DNA of 64,000 nt, taken from Rhodocollybia butyracea (Eukaryota; Basidiomycota; Agaricomycetes; Agaricales; Omphalotaceae). The stretch spans positions 62,001 to 126,000 of the forward strand of contig JADNRY010000102.1 in NCBI GenBank assembly GCA_015501585.1, in the 5' to 3' direction. Both the position numbers and the translations under genes were made by a program. Shown here piece by piece: positions 35,080 through 46,600 of this stretch (its first letter is position 1; each line of letters begins with the position of its first letter). Below the pieces are notes generated by a model. It was given only the letters and a program-made list of their open reading frames with translations, was not told the origin of the DNA and searched no databases.

Positions 35080-36257
35080 GAGGTTCAATGATTGGGACTA
35101 AGGCTGTCAAAACCAATAAGTCCCTTGAGAGCCAATCCAAAGCAGCCACCCGAGCTTTTGTTGAAGTGCCAAGATTAAATGAATTTGAAAAACAGAAGTA
35201 CAAGAGTGTTGGGTTTAAGGAAGGAGAAATTCCTGCCAACCCATTCATGAATGTGAAGGATGTATCAGAACTGCCTATGCCAGGATTGTCTAAAGTTGAA
35301 AAACACTTGGATATGATCCCAGCTACAGTGAAGGCGCCTGACTCTGGACCTTCATACACTTTTGTTGCACCAGTTGAAATGCCTGGAACAGTAAACCAGC
35401 TTGTGGATAAAATTCTAGAAAGTAATATTTCCATCAAAGCCAGTGATCTGTTATCAGCTGCTAAGCCCATCAGAGAAGAATTGAAAAACAGAGTAAGCCA
35501 ACAGAAAGTTTCTACTACCAAGTCAAAACTTCCAGAAGTTACAACCCAGTTTACAGGGATGGAACATGAAAGTGATGCTATTGATGTACAAGCTTTACCT
35601 AATGTAACCTGGCAAAAGCATGAGCAAGTGAAATCTAATAGTGGAGAAACCGTCTCTGCCTATGTGGTTGGAGATGTAGTACTTCAATATTTAGAGACTG
35701 TACCAGATGATGAAACACCCAAAAAAATTGTGGTGGCTAAGGATTCACAGAGTCTGAGGTCGATCTACCCACTCTTGAATGGCAGGATTCACGTGGAATG
35801 TTTACTAGATTCTGGATCACAGATTGTGTCCATTTCACAAGACAAAGCAGAAAAATCAGGCCTAGTGTGGGATCCTGACATTGTGATATATATGCAAAGT
35901 GCAAACAAAAGCCTAGATAAGTCTTTGGGATTGGCAAGGAATGTACCGTTCCTCTTTGGTGATATGACTGTCTTGTTACAGGTCCATGTTATTAAAGAGC
36001 CTGCCTATGACTTGTTACTGGGAAGACCCTTTGACACTTTGATGCAAACACTTGTTCAGAATTTTGCAGATGGAAGACAGACAGTCACCTTATTAGAACC
36101 AATGACAAATAGGAGGTTAACCATACCTACCTTTGCCAGAGGAACTGCTGCTCTTTTATCATCTAAGTCCAAACCCAACAGCATAATAGAAAAACCACCG
36201 GAAGAGTCAATTGCAAAACCCGTAACTCAGGGTTTTCTACTAACCTCAATGAGTTGA
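35076..36257 (+). CDS. Protease-containing frame of the young gypsy element
   Basis: A 393-residue frame in -1 relation to gag. The N-terminal two thirds are a poorly conserved linker. The retroviral-type aspartic protease is at about residues 245-340: ECLLDSGSQIVSIS with the catalytic DSG, then a flap region and YDLLLGRPF as the second conserved strand. The frame ends TGA at 36255-36257, 19 bases after a second slippery heptamer. It either fuses to Gag by frameshift or initiates at the ATG that overlaps the gag stop. Confidence 0.85.
   Translation: MRGSMIGTKAVKTNKSLESQSKAATRAFVEVPRLNEFEKQKYKSVGFKEGEIPANPFMNVKDVSELPMPGLSKVEKHLDMIPATVKAPDSGPSYTFVAPVEMPGTVNQLVDKILESNISIKASDLLSAAKPIREELKNRVSQQKVSTTKSKLPEVTTQFTGMEHESDAIDVQALPNVTWQKHEQVKSNSGETVSAYVVGDVVLQYLETVPDDETPKKIVVAKDSQSLRSIYPLLNGRIHVECLLDSGSQIVSISQDKAEKSGLVWDPDIVIYMQSANKSLDKSLGLARNVPFLFGDMTVLLQVHVIKEPAYDLLLGRPFDTLMQTLVQNFADGRQTVTLLEPMTNRRLTIPTFARGTAALLSSKSKPNSIIEKPPEESIAKPVTQGFLLTSMS
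36230..36236 (+). promoter_or_regulatory. Candidate -1 frameshift site, protease to pol
   Basis: In the protease frame the bases read CAG GGT TTT CTA, so G GGT TTT fits X XXY YYZ. A -1 slip enters pol as TCT ACT AAC CTC AAT GAG TTG with no stop. The two frames overlap for about 80 bases and pol has no ATG in the overlap. Confidence 0.55.
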
Positions 36258-39200
36258 TCAAGAAAGATCAAGGAGAGGTGGCTGTGATCTTTGAGATTGG
36301 TCCCAATGAAGAAGTTAGAATTGACAGTTATTGTTTACCTGATAAGAAGAGGTTTACTCAAGCAAAGCTGAGAGATGCTTACTTGACTAAGTCCCTTGAA
36401 GCAACGGAAACTGATCAACCGGCTCATTATACCCTTGCGACTTACTTAAATTCTATTTATTCTACAAAATCTGGTTCATCTGTCAAAGTTGACCAGAATG
36501 AGCATTGTCAACTTGTTATGGAAAATGTGGACTTGTCCACCAAAAATCTAAAAACATTTAATAAACCGAAAAGGCCTGTAAGGGCAACAAAAACATCAGA
36601 AAAATATAAAACCCAAGAAAAACTTGAAAAACAGAAAAACCCAAAAATAATTCCTAAATCTTGTGGGAGTTCCTGTTCCCACACTCCTTTATCTGATCCT
36701 GTGCATGATAATTTATTTGAGCCAAAATCAGTATTTGCTTCCAGGAAGTACAAACCTGTAGCCAAGAAGGTTAAACCTGTCATTGGTGAACTTCCTCAAA
36801 AGTTTAGAATCATTAGAGAAATTAAAGGTAATCCTTTGCAGGATATGCCTCAGTTGATGACTCACCCACCAGAGTTCACTCCCACTGGGAGATATACACA
36901 AGAAAGAAAAGAGATAATAGATCAAGTCCATAGTGAAGATTTCCTGTGGCCCGAAGAGAGAAAACTCATGCACCACTTTATGATGGTACAGGAACAAGGT
37001 TTTGCTTGGAATGATCAGGAAAGAGGGAAATTTAGAGAAGATTTCTTCCCACCTGTTGAAATGCCAGTGATACCGCATACTCCTTGGGTTCAGAAGAACA
37101 TTCCAATCCCACCTGGCACCTATGATGAAGTGTGTCGAGCGGTTAGAATCAAAATTGAAGCCGGAGTATTTGAGCCATCAAACTCATCTTATAGATCAAG
37201 ATGGTTTGGAGTTCTCAAGAAAGATGGCAAAACTATCAGACTAGTACAATCATTGGAACCATTAAATAAAGTCACTATTCAACATTCAGGACTACCACCT
37301 GCAACAGATGAATTAGCAGATCAGTTCGCTGGTTACTCCTGTGGAGCAGTTTTAGACATGTATGTTGGATATGATGAAAGAACATTGGCCAAGTCATCCA
37401 GGGACTTGACTACTTTCCAAAGCCCTTATGGTGCACTCAGACTAACAACCTTGCCAATGGGTTGGACAAATTCTGTTCCAATTTTCCATGATGATGTGAC
37501 TTATATGCTACAAGAAGAAATCCCACATGTAACAAGGCCTTACATTGATGATGTTCCAATCAAAGGACCTTTGACAAGATATGAATTACCTGATGGAGGA
37601 TATGAAGTAATCCCTGAAAATGCTGGTATCAGAAGGTTTGTCTGGGAGCACTTCCAAAATGTTAACAGAGTTGTGCAAAGAGTAAAATATTGTGGAGCAA
37701 CCTTTTCGGGTTACAAAGCAATTTTATGTGCATCTGAGTTCAAAGTGGTTGGATACAGATGTACATACCAAGGAAGAGTTGTAGACCCGGATTTAATGGG
37801 TGTAATTGAAAGATGGGGTCCTTGCAAAAATATCTCAGATGTCAGAAGTTTCTTAGGAACTGCTGGACTCTGCAGAATGTTTGTAAAGAACTATGCAAAA
37901 ATTGCTGAACCTATCAATAGACTCAGAAAAGATGGTGTCCCCTTCACTTGGACAGAAAAAGAACAAAAAGCAATGGATGACTTGAAACAAGCTATTAAAG
38001 ACTCACCTGCACTTCGAAAACTTAGATATGACATTGATGCCCCAGTTATCTTGTCTGTTGACAGTTCTTTCAAAGGTGTTGGGTTTTATATTTGCCAACA
38101 AAGTGAGACAGATCCTAAGAAAAGGCACTATGCTAGATTTGGGTCAATCACATACAACGATAGAGAAGCAAGGTTTTCACAACCTAAAAGAGAGCTATAT
38201 GGCTTATATAGGGCATTACAGGCCTGTAAGTACTGGCTCTTTGGCATAAGAACTCTTGCAATTGAAGTGGATGCAAAGTACATTAAGGGCATGCTTCAAC
38301 ATCCTGATGAAGTCCCTAATGCTGCTATCAACAGATGGATTGAGCAGATCTTGATGTTTCACTTTAACTTGAAGCATATACCTGGAAAGAAGCATGGTTC
38401 AGATGGACTTTCCAGAAGAGATGAGCAACCGGGAGATGAAGTGTACTTTAACCCTGAAGCAGAATATCAGGAAGAAGAACATTCATTTACGGTGACATTT
38501 GAGAATGGGATCGATACTACAATTCCCTTTGAAGAATTTAAAAACAAAATAGATACCAGAACAGGTTTCACTCAGCATCTGGCAGAGTCAGTACAAGACT
38601 TAGTCAAAGAAGTTGAGATAGCCAGTGAATTAGAGCTTAAATTGAGATCTAAGATTGCAGAGGAACAGCCCTCCAGTGCATCTTATGTGGCAACTCTACC
38701 TCAGATTGTCAAGTCTCAATCATTCATTAGTAAAGAAGAGTATGTTGAAAAACATAGATCAGAAAGAGCCAAAGAACAGGACAGTAGACTCCTTCTTGTG
38801 AGAAGATGGTTGAAAGATCCTGGTTGGAAACCAGAAAACATGACTGAAAATCAATATCTCAACTTCAAACAGTTTGCAAGACAGTTCTTCCTCAAGGATG
38901 AAAAGCTGTATAAAAGAGATATTGAAGGAAAGCATAAATTAGTTGTGGGCCAAGAACACAGAATGTCAATGATGAAGGCAGCACATGATGGCCTAGGTCA
39001 TAAAGGTGTCTATGCAACCAAAGCCTTACTCACAGAGAGATTCTGGTAGCCTGAATTAGATAGAGATGCCAACTGGTATGTGAAAACATGCCACTTGTGC
39101 CAAGAGAGATTAAAAGACTTGATCAGAACTCCACCGAAGTTGACAACGACTCCGTCTTTATTCCAAGTTCTTCATGCAGACACTATGCATATGCCAGATT

Positions 39201-40279
39201 CCAATAAAAAGAAGTACTTCGTGCATGGCAGGTGCCATGTTACAAGTTGGATGGAGGGGAGAGCTTTGGTCAAACAGACTGGAAAGGCCATTGGAGACTG
39301 GTTATTTGAAGAGATTATTTGCAGATGGGGATGCCTTGCAATCATTTATACAGACAATGGCACTCCATTTGTCAAAGCATTAGAATATTTGACAGAAAGA
39401 TATGGGATTAAAGGCATTAAAATTGCTCCATACAGGTCACAAGCTAATGGGAAAATAGAGCGACCTCACTGGGATGTCAGACAAGCTTTGTACAAGGCTG
39501 CTAATGGTGTTCAAGGAAGATGGTCTTACTACGTTCCAGAAGTTATGTGGGCTGATAGGATAACTGTTAGAAAGAGACTTGGTTGTTCACCATTCTTTGC
39601 TCTGACTGGTGCTCATCCTGTATTACCAATGGATATTATGCAAGCTACTTGGCTTATGCAAGTCCCAGGGCATGTTCTTAGTACCACAGAATTAATTGGA
39701 CTTAGAGCAAGAGCATTGGCATTACATACAGACAGAGTAAAAGAAATTATGAGCTCAATAGATGATAAAAAGAGGAAGGATACTTTGAGATATGAGCACA
39801 TGCATGCACATACTATAAAGAACTTCAACTTCAAACCAGGAGATCTTGTACTTGTAAGAAACTCACAGGTGGAGAACTCCTTAAGCGCAAAGATGCAGCC
39901 CATATGGCTGGGCCCCTGTATTGTCATTAGAAAAACAATGGGAGGATCCTATGTCATAGCAGAAATGGATGGGGCGGTATTTCAGAATAAGATCTCTCCA
40001 TTCAGGGTTAGACCCTATAATGCAAGACACAGAGTGACTCTTCCCACAAATTTACCAGCACTTACTGGTATCTCATTTGAAGAATTAGAGAAAATTGTCA
40101 ATGGGCCTGAACCAAATGACAAAGAACTTGAAGCAATCAGAGAGGCCTCTCTCAATCGGGATGAGCACTTTGAAATGAATTATGAAAATGACAACTCCAT
40201 CATAGAGCCCAGAATCAGAGGTGAAATAAGCGATGACATAGACTGTAACCCTGATGAGGACTTCAGTGATGAAGAATAA
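36237..40279 (+). pseudogene. Pol of the young gypsy element (RT, RNase H, integrase; one UAG)
   Basis: RT: KDGKTIRLVQSLEPLNKVT, then FQSPYGALRLTTLPMGWTN and catalytic RPYIDDVPIKGP (about 37540). RNase H: VILSVDSSFKGVGFYICQ and LAIEVDAKYIKGML. Integrase: zinc-binding H-H-C-C (HDGLGHKG to KTCHLCQERL), then catalytic D in LHADTMHM, D in YTDNGTPF and E in GKIERPHW, and a basic C-terminal part ending in an acidic tail at 40279. A TAG at 39047-39049 replaces the second Trp of the usual FWWPE in the zinc-binding part; the frame continues unbroken on both sides. So this copy yields full Pol only by read-through, or the stop is a recent mutation. Confidence 0.9.
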
Positions 40280-40450
40280 AAACATGAGTTTAAGCATAAT
40301 TGAGCAATACTACAGCTCCCTTTTGATAACCAAGTCCATGACATGACTAGAGACCCTCAGGAGCAGCCTCAGCAGAAGTAGAAGACCCCTCTGCTTGAAG
40401 CGCCTTGACAACTCTGCCATGCTCTGCAGCTAGGGAATCATGGAAGCTGA

Positions 40451-41377
40451 CTACATAATTGAGCAAGTTAAACTACAGCATTTTGTCTTGGGAGCAGGCT
40501 CTTCAATAGTGACTGTAGCACCAGGCATGGCCTCATCCACACTGAGCTGAGTAAAGAGATAACAGATAGCATACAAGGCATCCATGTAATGGGGAGCTAG
40601 ACATACCTCAGTAGTGGTCCTTAGTGCAGACAAAGTGGAATCACCCATGACCACATCCCCAGCAGATATGGAGACCAGGTCTTCATCTGAGGAATTGTCA
40701 TCCACTATGGTAGCTGACTTAGGGGTCCTCTTCCTATTTCTGCCGCCCTAGACAAGAATAATCAGTACAACAGAGTAACAAGAAAAACAAGGTCATACAT
40801 ACTTTGGGCTTGACAGTACCAGAATCAGCATTGGGAGTAGCGGAAATAGAATTAATAGCTGCAGCCACAGAAGTAGCAGGTTCATCAGGGGTTGAACTCT
40901 CCCTAACCTGATGAATCCAGCCAGTGAGGTTTTTGACAGTGGTGTAACAAGCGGGTTTTTCCATAGTCTCCCCAGGCTTGGCTGCACCATACACCTTCTC
41001 CAAACTCTCGAACTTCTGCCTGGCCAGAAAAACGGAGTTATGAAAATCTGTATCTGCCACCAGCTGAGGCCTAAAATTGACTAGTCTAGCCTAAAAATTT
41101 GAGTTGAGCTTCATTAGAGATTGGAATTAATCAGAGTAACAGAATAACCCACAAAAGAATCACCAACGGTAGCTGCCAGGTCGAAGAGGGCAGAGTACCT
41201 TCCCTTTGCAATCCAAGAGGGATAGTATTTATCATAGGCGACAAGCTCGGCTAGAGCCTCAGATTTGACCTTGTCATAATCAGCAGAAATGGCAGCAGAC
41301 ATGAGAGAAATAACAGAGTTAGAGAGTTTTTGAGCAACTGAGTAGAGATGCGAGAGCTGAGGGAGCTTGTGGAACAA
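40451..41377 (-). CDS. Spliced antisense gene between pol and the 3' LTR
   Basis: The minus-strand frame is open from 41377; the first ATG is 41302 (MSAAISADYDKVKSEAL). Exons: 41302-41153 (donor GTGGGT), 41090-40803 (donor GTATGT), 40747-40607 (donor GTATGT) and 40546-40451. All junctions are GT-AG and phase 0, giving 224 residues. The protein is helical at first (VKNLTGWIHQVRESS), then a Lys/Arg patch (GGRNRKRTPKS) and an acidic Ser-rich stretch (DDNSSDEDLVS), and ends CSLTCSIM. I do not recognise a family. Antisense genes in this position are known in some plant gypsy lineages; a regulatory or nuclear role is inference. Confidence 0.6.
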
Positions 41378-41600
41378 AGAACAGATTTTTTTAGTCCTTT
41401 TATACCAATCACAAAGCTAATTCTCGCTTCCATGCAACATTTGTTAATGCTTCAGCCTGGGCATAGATAATAGATCTAATAGAGACTTCGTCAGAACCGA
41501 AAATCGGGTAAGATCCCTGGCATCCAGTGTATTACTAGCACACGAGTTCCAAAAACTAAGCAGCATGATCCCTATGAACTGGGGACAGTTCAAATTAAGT

Positions 41601-41610
41601 GAAGGGGGGA
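41601..41610 (+). promoter_or_regulatory. Polypurine tract of the young gypsy element
   Basis: GAAGGGGGGA abuts the 3' LTR and is the expected plus-strand primer site. Confidence 0.8.
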
Positions 41611-43421
41611 TGATACGCCCGAACTTGTTTTGTCCTTAAAAATGTGCATATATGCTAATTGGAACAACTGTATGTGTAGTACGCAGTGTCGAGGCAGCGT
41701 CGGGAGTGTTTCCCACGCTCTCGCGGTCACTAAAACCCATCCTTAGAGATCTACGACGACCTGAGAAGTACCTAATTGGAGAAACCTGCTGTAATTGGCA
41801 TTTGACGTCCCAGTGCTGATTATTTGATAAGCGGCATACGAAAGATGAAGTATGGAAGCGAAATTGGCTGAAGCCTTTTGTAACACCTTTATATCCACTA
41901 TTCCCACTCGTTCAAGGCCTCCTCAGCTCGGAGTCCATCAATGATAGCTCATGAAGCAATTATTCCCTACTTAGGGTTTTTCTGCTTTAAGGATTGTTCC
42001 TCCGCATAGACACAGCGAAAGCACGACTTGCGGGGGACACCTATAACTTGAAACGAAGTTTACCCGACTCCGTCGCAGCCATTTCCACCGTTGACGACAA
42101 GACCACCAGCAATACTCCGCCGGCGGAAGCGAATATACTATAAAAGTCCGAATCTCCGGAAACATTAGTAATTCCCTGCCTTCCCGGTGTCCACATGCAA
42201 CGACATTGCACAAATAGAGTATTTCGGATCCGATTATACTAGGATAGCTTCAGCTAAGCCATAATCACCGTGCAAGCCACCTAAAACAGCGCCCTCATTA
42301 GACATACCTGCCAATATTAGCAATCTGAATGACAGAGCAAAAGATGAAGTTCAATGGCGCATACAGGCCGGGGAATCATTGAAACTAGTGAGTATCTCAT
42401 TGGGACTACCTTATTTCACCGTTCCGCCGTCGGTATCACTCAAAGAACAGCGGAGTTCACTTGAATCTAAGCGGAACCGAAGAAAATCGGAGTTATGGCA
42501 CTATTTAATGCTGTAATTAATTGAAGCGAGATCTCCGCTCACAATAGCACTCCGTCTCGTCCAGTGGACTAGAGACAACTAACAGAACATTAGAAGGAGT
42601 ATTTGGGACAATCCCAATAGTCCCAAGTACGACCCAACAGACACTAGAGCTACCCCCAACCTGGGAAGTGTTTCATTGATAACCAAGATGGAGTACTTGA
42701 TATTTCGGCTCAAGCTCCGAATTACTTGCACCCCAGACCGTTTAAATGTGCATATATTCCCATAGATGGCTACATCACATCTGGAGGTTGCCGCTTTACA
42801 GTTTTATTCCCACAGAGCGGTGACCTTTCTTGTATAAAAGCTAGCCTAGATTAACCATGAAGCTTAAGCCCCCCACTTCACTGAGAAGGTGACAGCAGCT
42901 GTCTAGTTGTTCTTTGAGGGATTATTGCTTCAGACAGACCATATCATTTTGTGCACCTTGTGTCATTGTGTAATTGGTTGTACCAGAGTTACCAGAGTTT
43001 TACCAGAGCTATCAGAGTCATCAGAACTAGTTGCGCACCAGTGTATCTTGTCAGACTTGAAAGCAGACCAGAGTTGAGAGTGACCTAGTCTTGAAAGTCT
43101 TTGTACCACCAATTTCTAAAGTATTGGGTCAAAGTTCAGTCAAGTGCAGTGTTATTTTCAGTTCAGAAGTCAGAGTCTAGTTTGATTAAAGTATTACAGT
43201 GTGTAGTGATAGTCCATTTGACTTAAAACAAAACCTGTGTTCGCCTTTTGTGCACCCTTAAAAGCAATAGTTTGATTTGAGGTTTTCTATCTGTCACTAA
43301 GTCCTCCCAGAACACAAAGGAGTTGATTTATTAAGTGTGTGTTGGTGTTAGTAGTTGGTTGTATTGGTTGTTTTATTCCATTGCACCCTACTTTTGTCCT
43401 CATACCCAGTCACCCCTATCA
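41611..43421 (+). repeat. 3' LTR of the young gypsy element
   Basis: 1811 bp, identical to the 5' LTR apart from one extra G near 42035. It is followed by the ACGA target duplication at 43422. Confidence 0.97.
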
Positions 43422-43454
43422 ACGAGCAGACCAGCAGCGGGAGTGTTGACTTAC

Positions 43455-43512
43455 ATCCTGAAGAGAGAGTATCTTCTAGTCCCTCTTCTTGGCTAGCGCG
43501 CTTGCGTTTCAT
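43455..43512 (-). CDS. Probable first exon of the TET/JBP gene, displaced by the retrotransposon
   Basis: Just right of the LTR retrotransposon, on the minus strand, ATG at 43512 opens MKRKRASQEEGLEDTLSSG and ends at a good donor (T|GTAAGT, 43454). The basic start suits a nuclear localisation signal. Only 29 bases separate the donor from the retrotransposon. Without that element an acceptor (TTTGTAG) near 30966 would join it to the TET exons, giving an intron of about 130 bp. The linkage is inferred. Confidence 0.45.
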
Positions 43513-43633
43513 TAGTGCTCTGGGGCAAAGACATATGATGAAAGTAGAAGCTTAAGAGTGGGCGCTTAAGCAACTTCGTGCTTTTCTACATGCCAGGCAC
43601 ATGATCAATGGGCGGTGGTCATGTGCTTAAGAC

Positions 43634-46600
43634 ATGTCTAACACACGCCGGTACAACAACGCTGTGAAAGCAAGAACAAACCGAAATCTTTGAGGACCAT
43701 CCCATGGACTTCACAGTGACAGTGACTCTCAGAGAAAGGCGACTACGCAGCGAAGGGCAACTCAGTCTCTACAACTTTCACAAGTCAACGCTGAACGCGA
43801 CAAAGGAGCAGCAGCAGAGGCTTGGCGTATAATTCTACAGGCACCAGATGTAGTGGAGTCGCAAAATCACTCCATTCCTGTAGACACTTATTGCGACTAT
43901 AACACTCAAAACTACAACAACGCGATGGAATGGGACAATGACCCTGACTGGGTTGCTGTACAAGAAGAGGGAAATGTTGACAACAATCTTACCAAAGCTC
44001 TGAAAGAGATACGGTACATATACCGTGATTTCTGTACCAGGCGAGACCGCATGCAAATATCGAACAAGCACTGGGCTCCTCAGCTGGACGAAATGGTAGA
44101 TGCTTATATGGACTTCTGCTGCAGAGTGAAGGCTGGAAACTTACGAGAGGGAGAAGAAGATGCTACTGCTATGGTTCTGGAAGTAATAGATGTTTTTGGT
44201 ATGTCTCATCTCTGACCTCAAGGCCATCCTACTGACTGAATCTTAACCTTGCAAGTACTGAATTAAAACCCATCCCTTCCTCTAAAGATAGGTAGCAATC
44301 TGCAACTCTAGTGAGGTCAGGCATTATCCCCACCTCCCCTCTTGTTCACAGTAAAGGAATCACCATCCGCACACTTAGCCTGTATCACAAGCTCTTCGTT
44401 CAGTGCTCAAGGCTTGGGGTCCAATCCTTTGCAAAGTCGTTGTGCAACCTTGATGAGACGCCGTTCAGGCCTTATCTCTCTTCTGAGGTATATGTTGCCT
44501 TTGACGTCTACATCTCCATTCTGCGAGAAGTTTGTAAATGCACAAGAGCTTTGCTTAGGCCAGAGGGCCAGGAATGGCAAATGCTAAATGCCTGCCTGTC
44601 TTGCCAGTACCAGCTTAAAGAGGATGATGAGCAGGATGTCTGAATGCTGATAGCAATGGACAGTAATGACTCCTTGAAGCGTGTCAAACGCAAGGAGGAC
44701 ATTCTCCAAGAGCGGGAGGATGCAGGAGAAGATTTGCCAGCAGCATCAAAGGAATGCATTGACTGTCAGACAGCAGGAGAAGATTACTTTGTCTCCTGGG
44801 CTGAAACTGCCAAGTGGGATGAAAGGGGCTGGGAGTCGCTTCAGTTACCTCAGGGAGACCCTTCCGCACCGCCTGAAAATTTCTGGGCAGACAGCGGCTG
44901 TGAAGAGAAGTGGCAGAACATGGATGAGAAGAAAACTGCCAAGGAGACCTTGAAATTCTTTGAAAATGGATGGTTTGTACTGCTCTGTCGCCACATGATA
45001 ATGATCCTGGCTTGCAATATGGTGAGGAGCAGCAAGTTGTAAGCCATTTCTTCAATTCTCGACAGTGTTTGGAAGCTAACGATGTTATAGATACCAATAC
45101 CCACTCGCGCTGCTAGCTATCTATATGATCGCCAAGAAAGAAGAGCGTGAAAGAAACAGAGAAGGGCCGCCCAAAGGAAAGCTTGCGAATGCCTATGACA
45201 TGCACTGTAAATTCTCAAAACACATTAAATGCAGCCCTCTCAAATTGATTGCCAAGTGGTCAAAGTATCTTCCGGTCATAGGGACGATGCATGGCTACGC
45301 TCACAACTGGCAGTGCCAGCTCTTATTCCTCATGCTTTATATCATAGGCATTGGTATTGAGGATGGGAAGGTATGTGAGAGCTACTTCAGTATCTCAAAC
45401 GCTCTTGCTGCCATCAGTCATTACCAATTGGCCTTTCATTGACAACAGTCCATCTCCAAATTCATATACTACCAGGATCTCCAGCCATATTCAAACATTA
45501 GCAAGTTCATCTACGGGAATTACAAGCAGGCTTTGTCCATAGTCCAAGAGGCCCCTGTCCTTCAACAAAGCATGCTTGATGCTGGTATCAACTCTCCTAA
45601 CGTTTTCTTCAAGTGGCTGATGGAGGAGGGCGAGTACTTACAAAGTCTCTCTTGGACGCTGCTGAAAGAGACTTTGGAGTCTGAGTACTATCTGAGGTTG
45701 GAAGCGTTGAAAGCTTGTCAGGATCACCTTCAGAAGGCTCGAAAGGCTTGGCTATCCTTTCTGCCTGGTGTCCGTGACCAGACCAACATTCTTGAAACCA
45801 AACACAGAAATGAGTAAGAGAATGAATGCAAACTTCTGGCAGACGTGCATGCTTTGGAGGAGAAGCTGGCGATCCAGATATGTTGGTCAGAGGGCTCTGA
45901 AAAGTGGGAGGAGGCTAAGAAGGCAGTGAAGGAAATAGCTTATAGGAAAGCATTAGATAAGTTGGAAGGCCTCCTCGTTGCTCAAGTATTCGAGATGAGT
46001 TGCTTGAACGTCATGGGAACTGGTGAGTCTTTTACAGCTGGGCCCATTTCTTATACTGAGAGCAGATTACTAGGTTACAAACTTTGGAAGCACATCGCAA
46101 ACACCATGAAGATCCATTCAAAAACCATCTCCGCTGCTATCATCTTGTATAACAATGCAGTGACAGCCCTCACCCCTCCCTGATCAACACTCAAGTGTGA
46201 GGAAGCGCTTGAATATGTTTACCTTTCAGAGTTCAATATTCTGCAAAATGCAAGAGAGGAAGTGGGCTACCCCCGGAAACCAACTTATCATGACAAGATT
46301 CTTCAAACTCATCCGCACAGAGGAAGAGATATGTCGACTACATATGGAGATCCAGCGTTTGATCACCCACATGTTTGACAAAGAGGATCTGATATTGAAT
46401 AAGGCAGAAGATATGGAACTGGAGAACCCTGGGCTGGTGCTGCAGTTGCGGTCTTATTGGAACGAGCAGGGAAAGTTCAACAAGCTCCACCATAGGCACC
46501 TCTTTGCAATCAAAAAGCTGCCAGGATTTCAGCCCGAAAATATACACTACTTTCGCCAAGGAACGCATGTTAGCCAGGAAGATACCTCTATGGGTCCAGA

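Larger units (their letters stand above)
31070..43421 (+). mobile_element. Young full-length Ty3/gypsy LTR retrotransposon
   Basis: Long direct repeats (31070-32879 and 41611-43421) start TGATACGCCC and end CCCCTATCA; flanking ACGA (31066-31069 and 43422-43425) is the target duplication. The order gag, protease, RT, RNase H, integrase is that of Ty3/gypsy. The LTRs are 1810 and 1811 bp and differ by a single G in a G4/G5 run, so insertion was recent. It inserted into the KDZ transposon, probably in the first intron of the TET gene. One in-frame TAG in pol is the only obvious coding lesion. A spliced antisense gene lies between integrase and the 3' LTR. Confidence 0.97.

Noticed and set aside
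36254..36260. Pol initiation at its own start codon
   Set aside because: The first candidate codon is TTG, no ATG occurs in the overlap, and the frame is open upstream through the slippery heptamer, so a fused product is more likely.
42100..42213. Protein-coding gene within the LTRs (the identical minus frame at 31426 and 41971)
   Set aside because: It occurs only as duplicate LTR sequence without conserved motifs and is disturbed by the single G difference.
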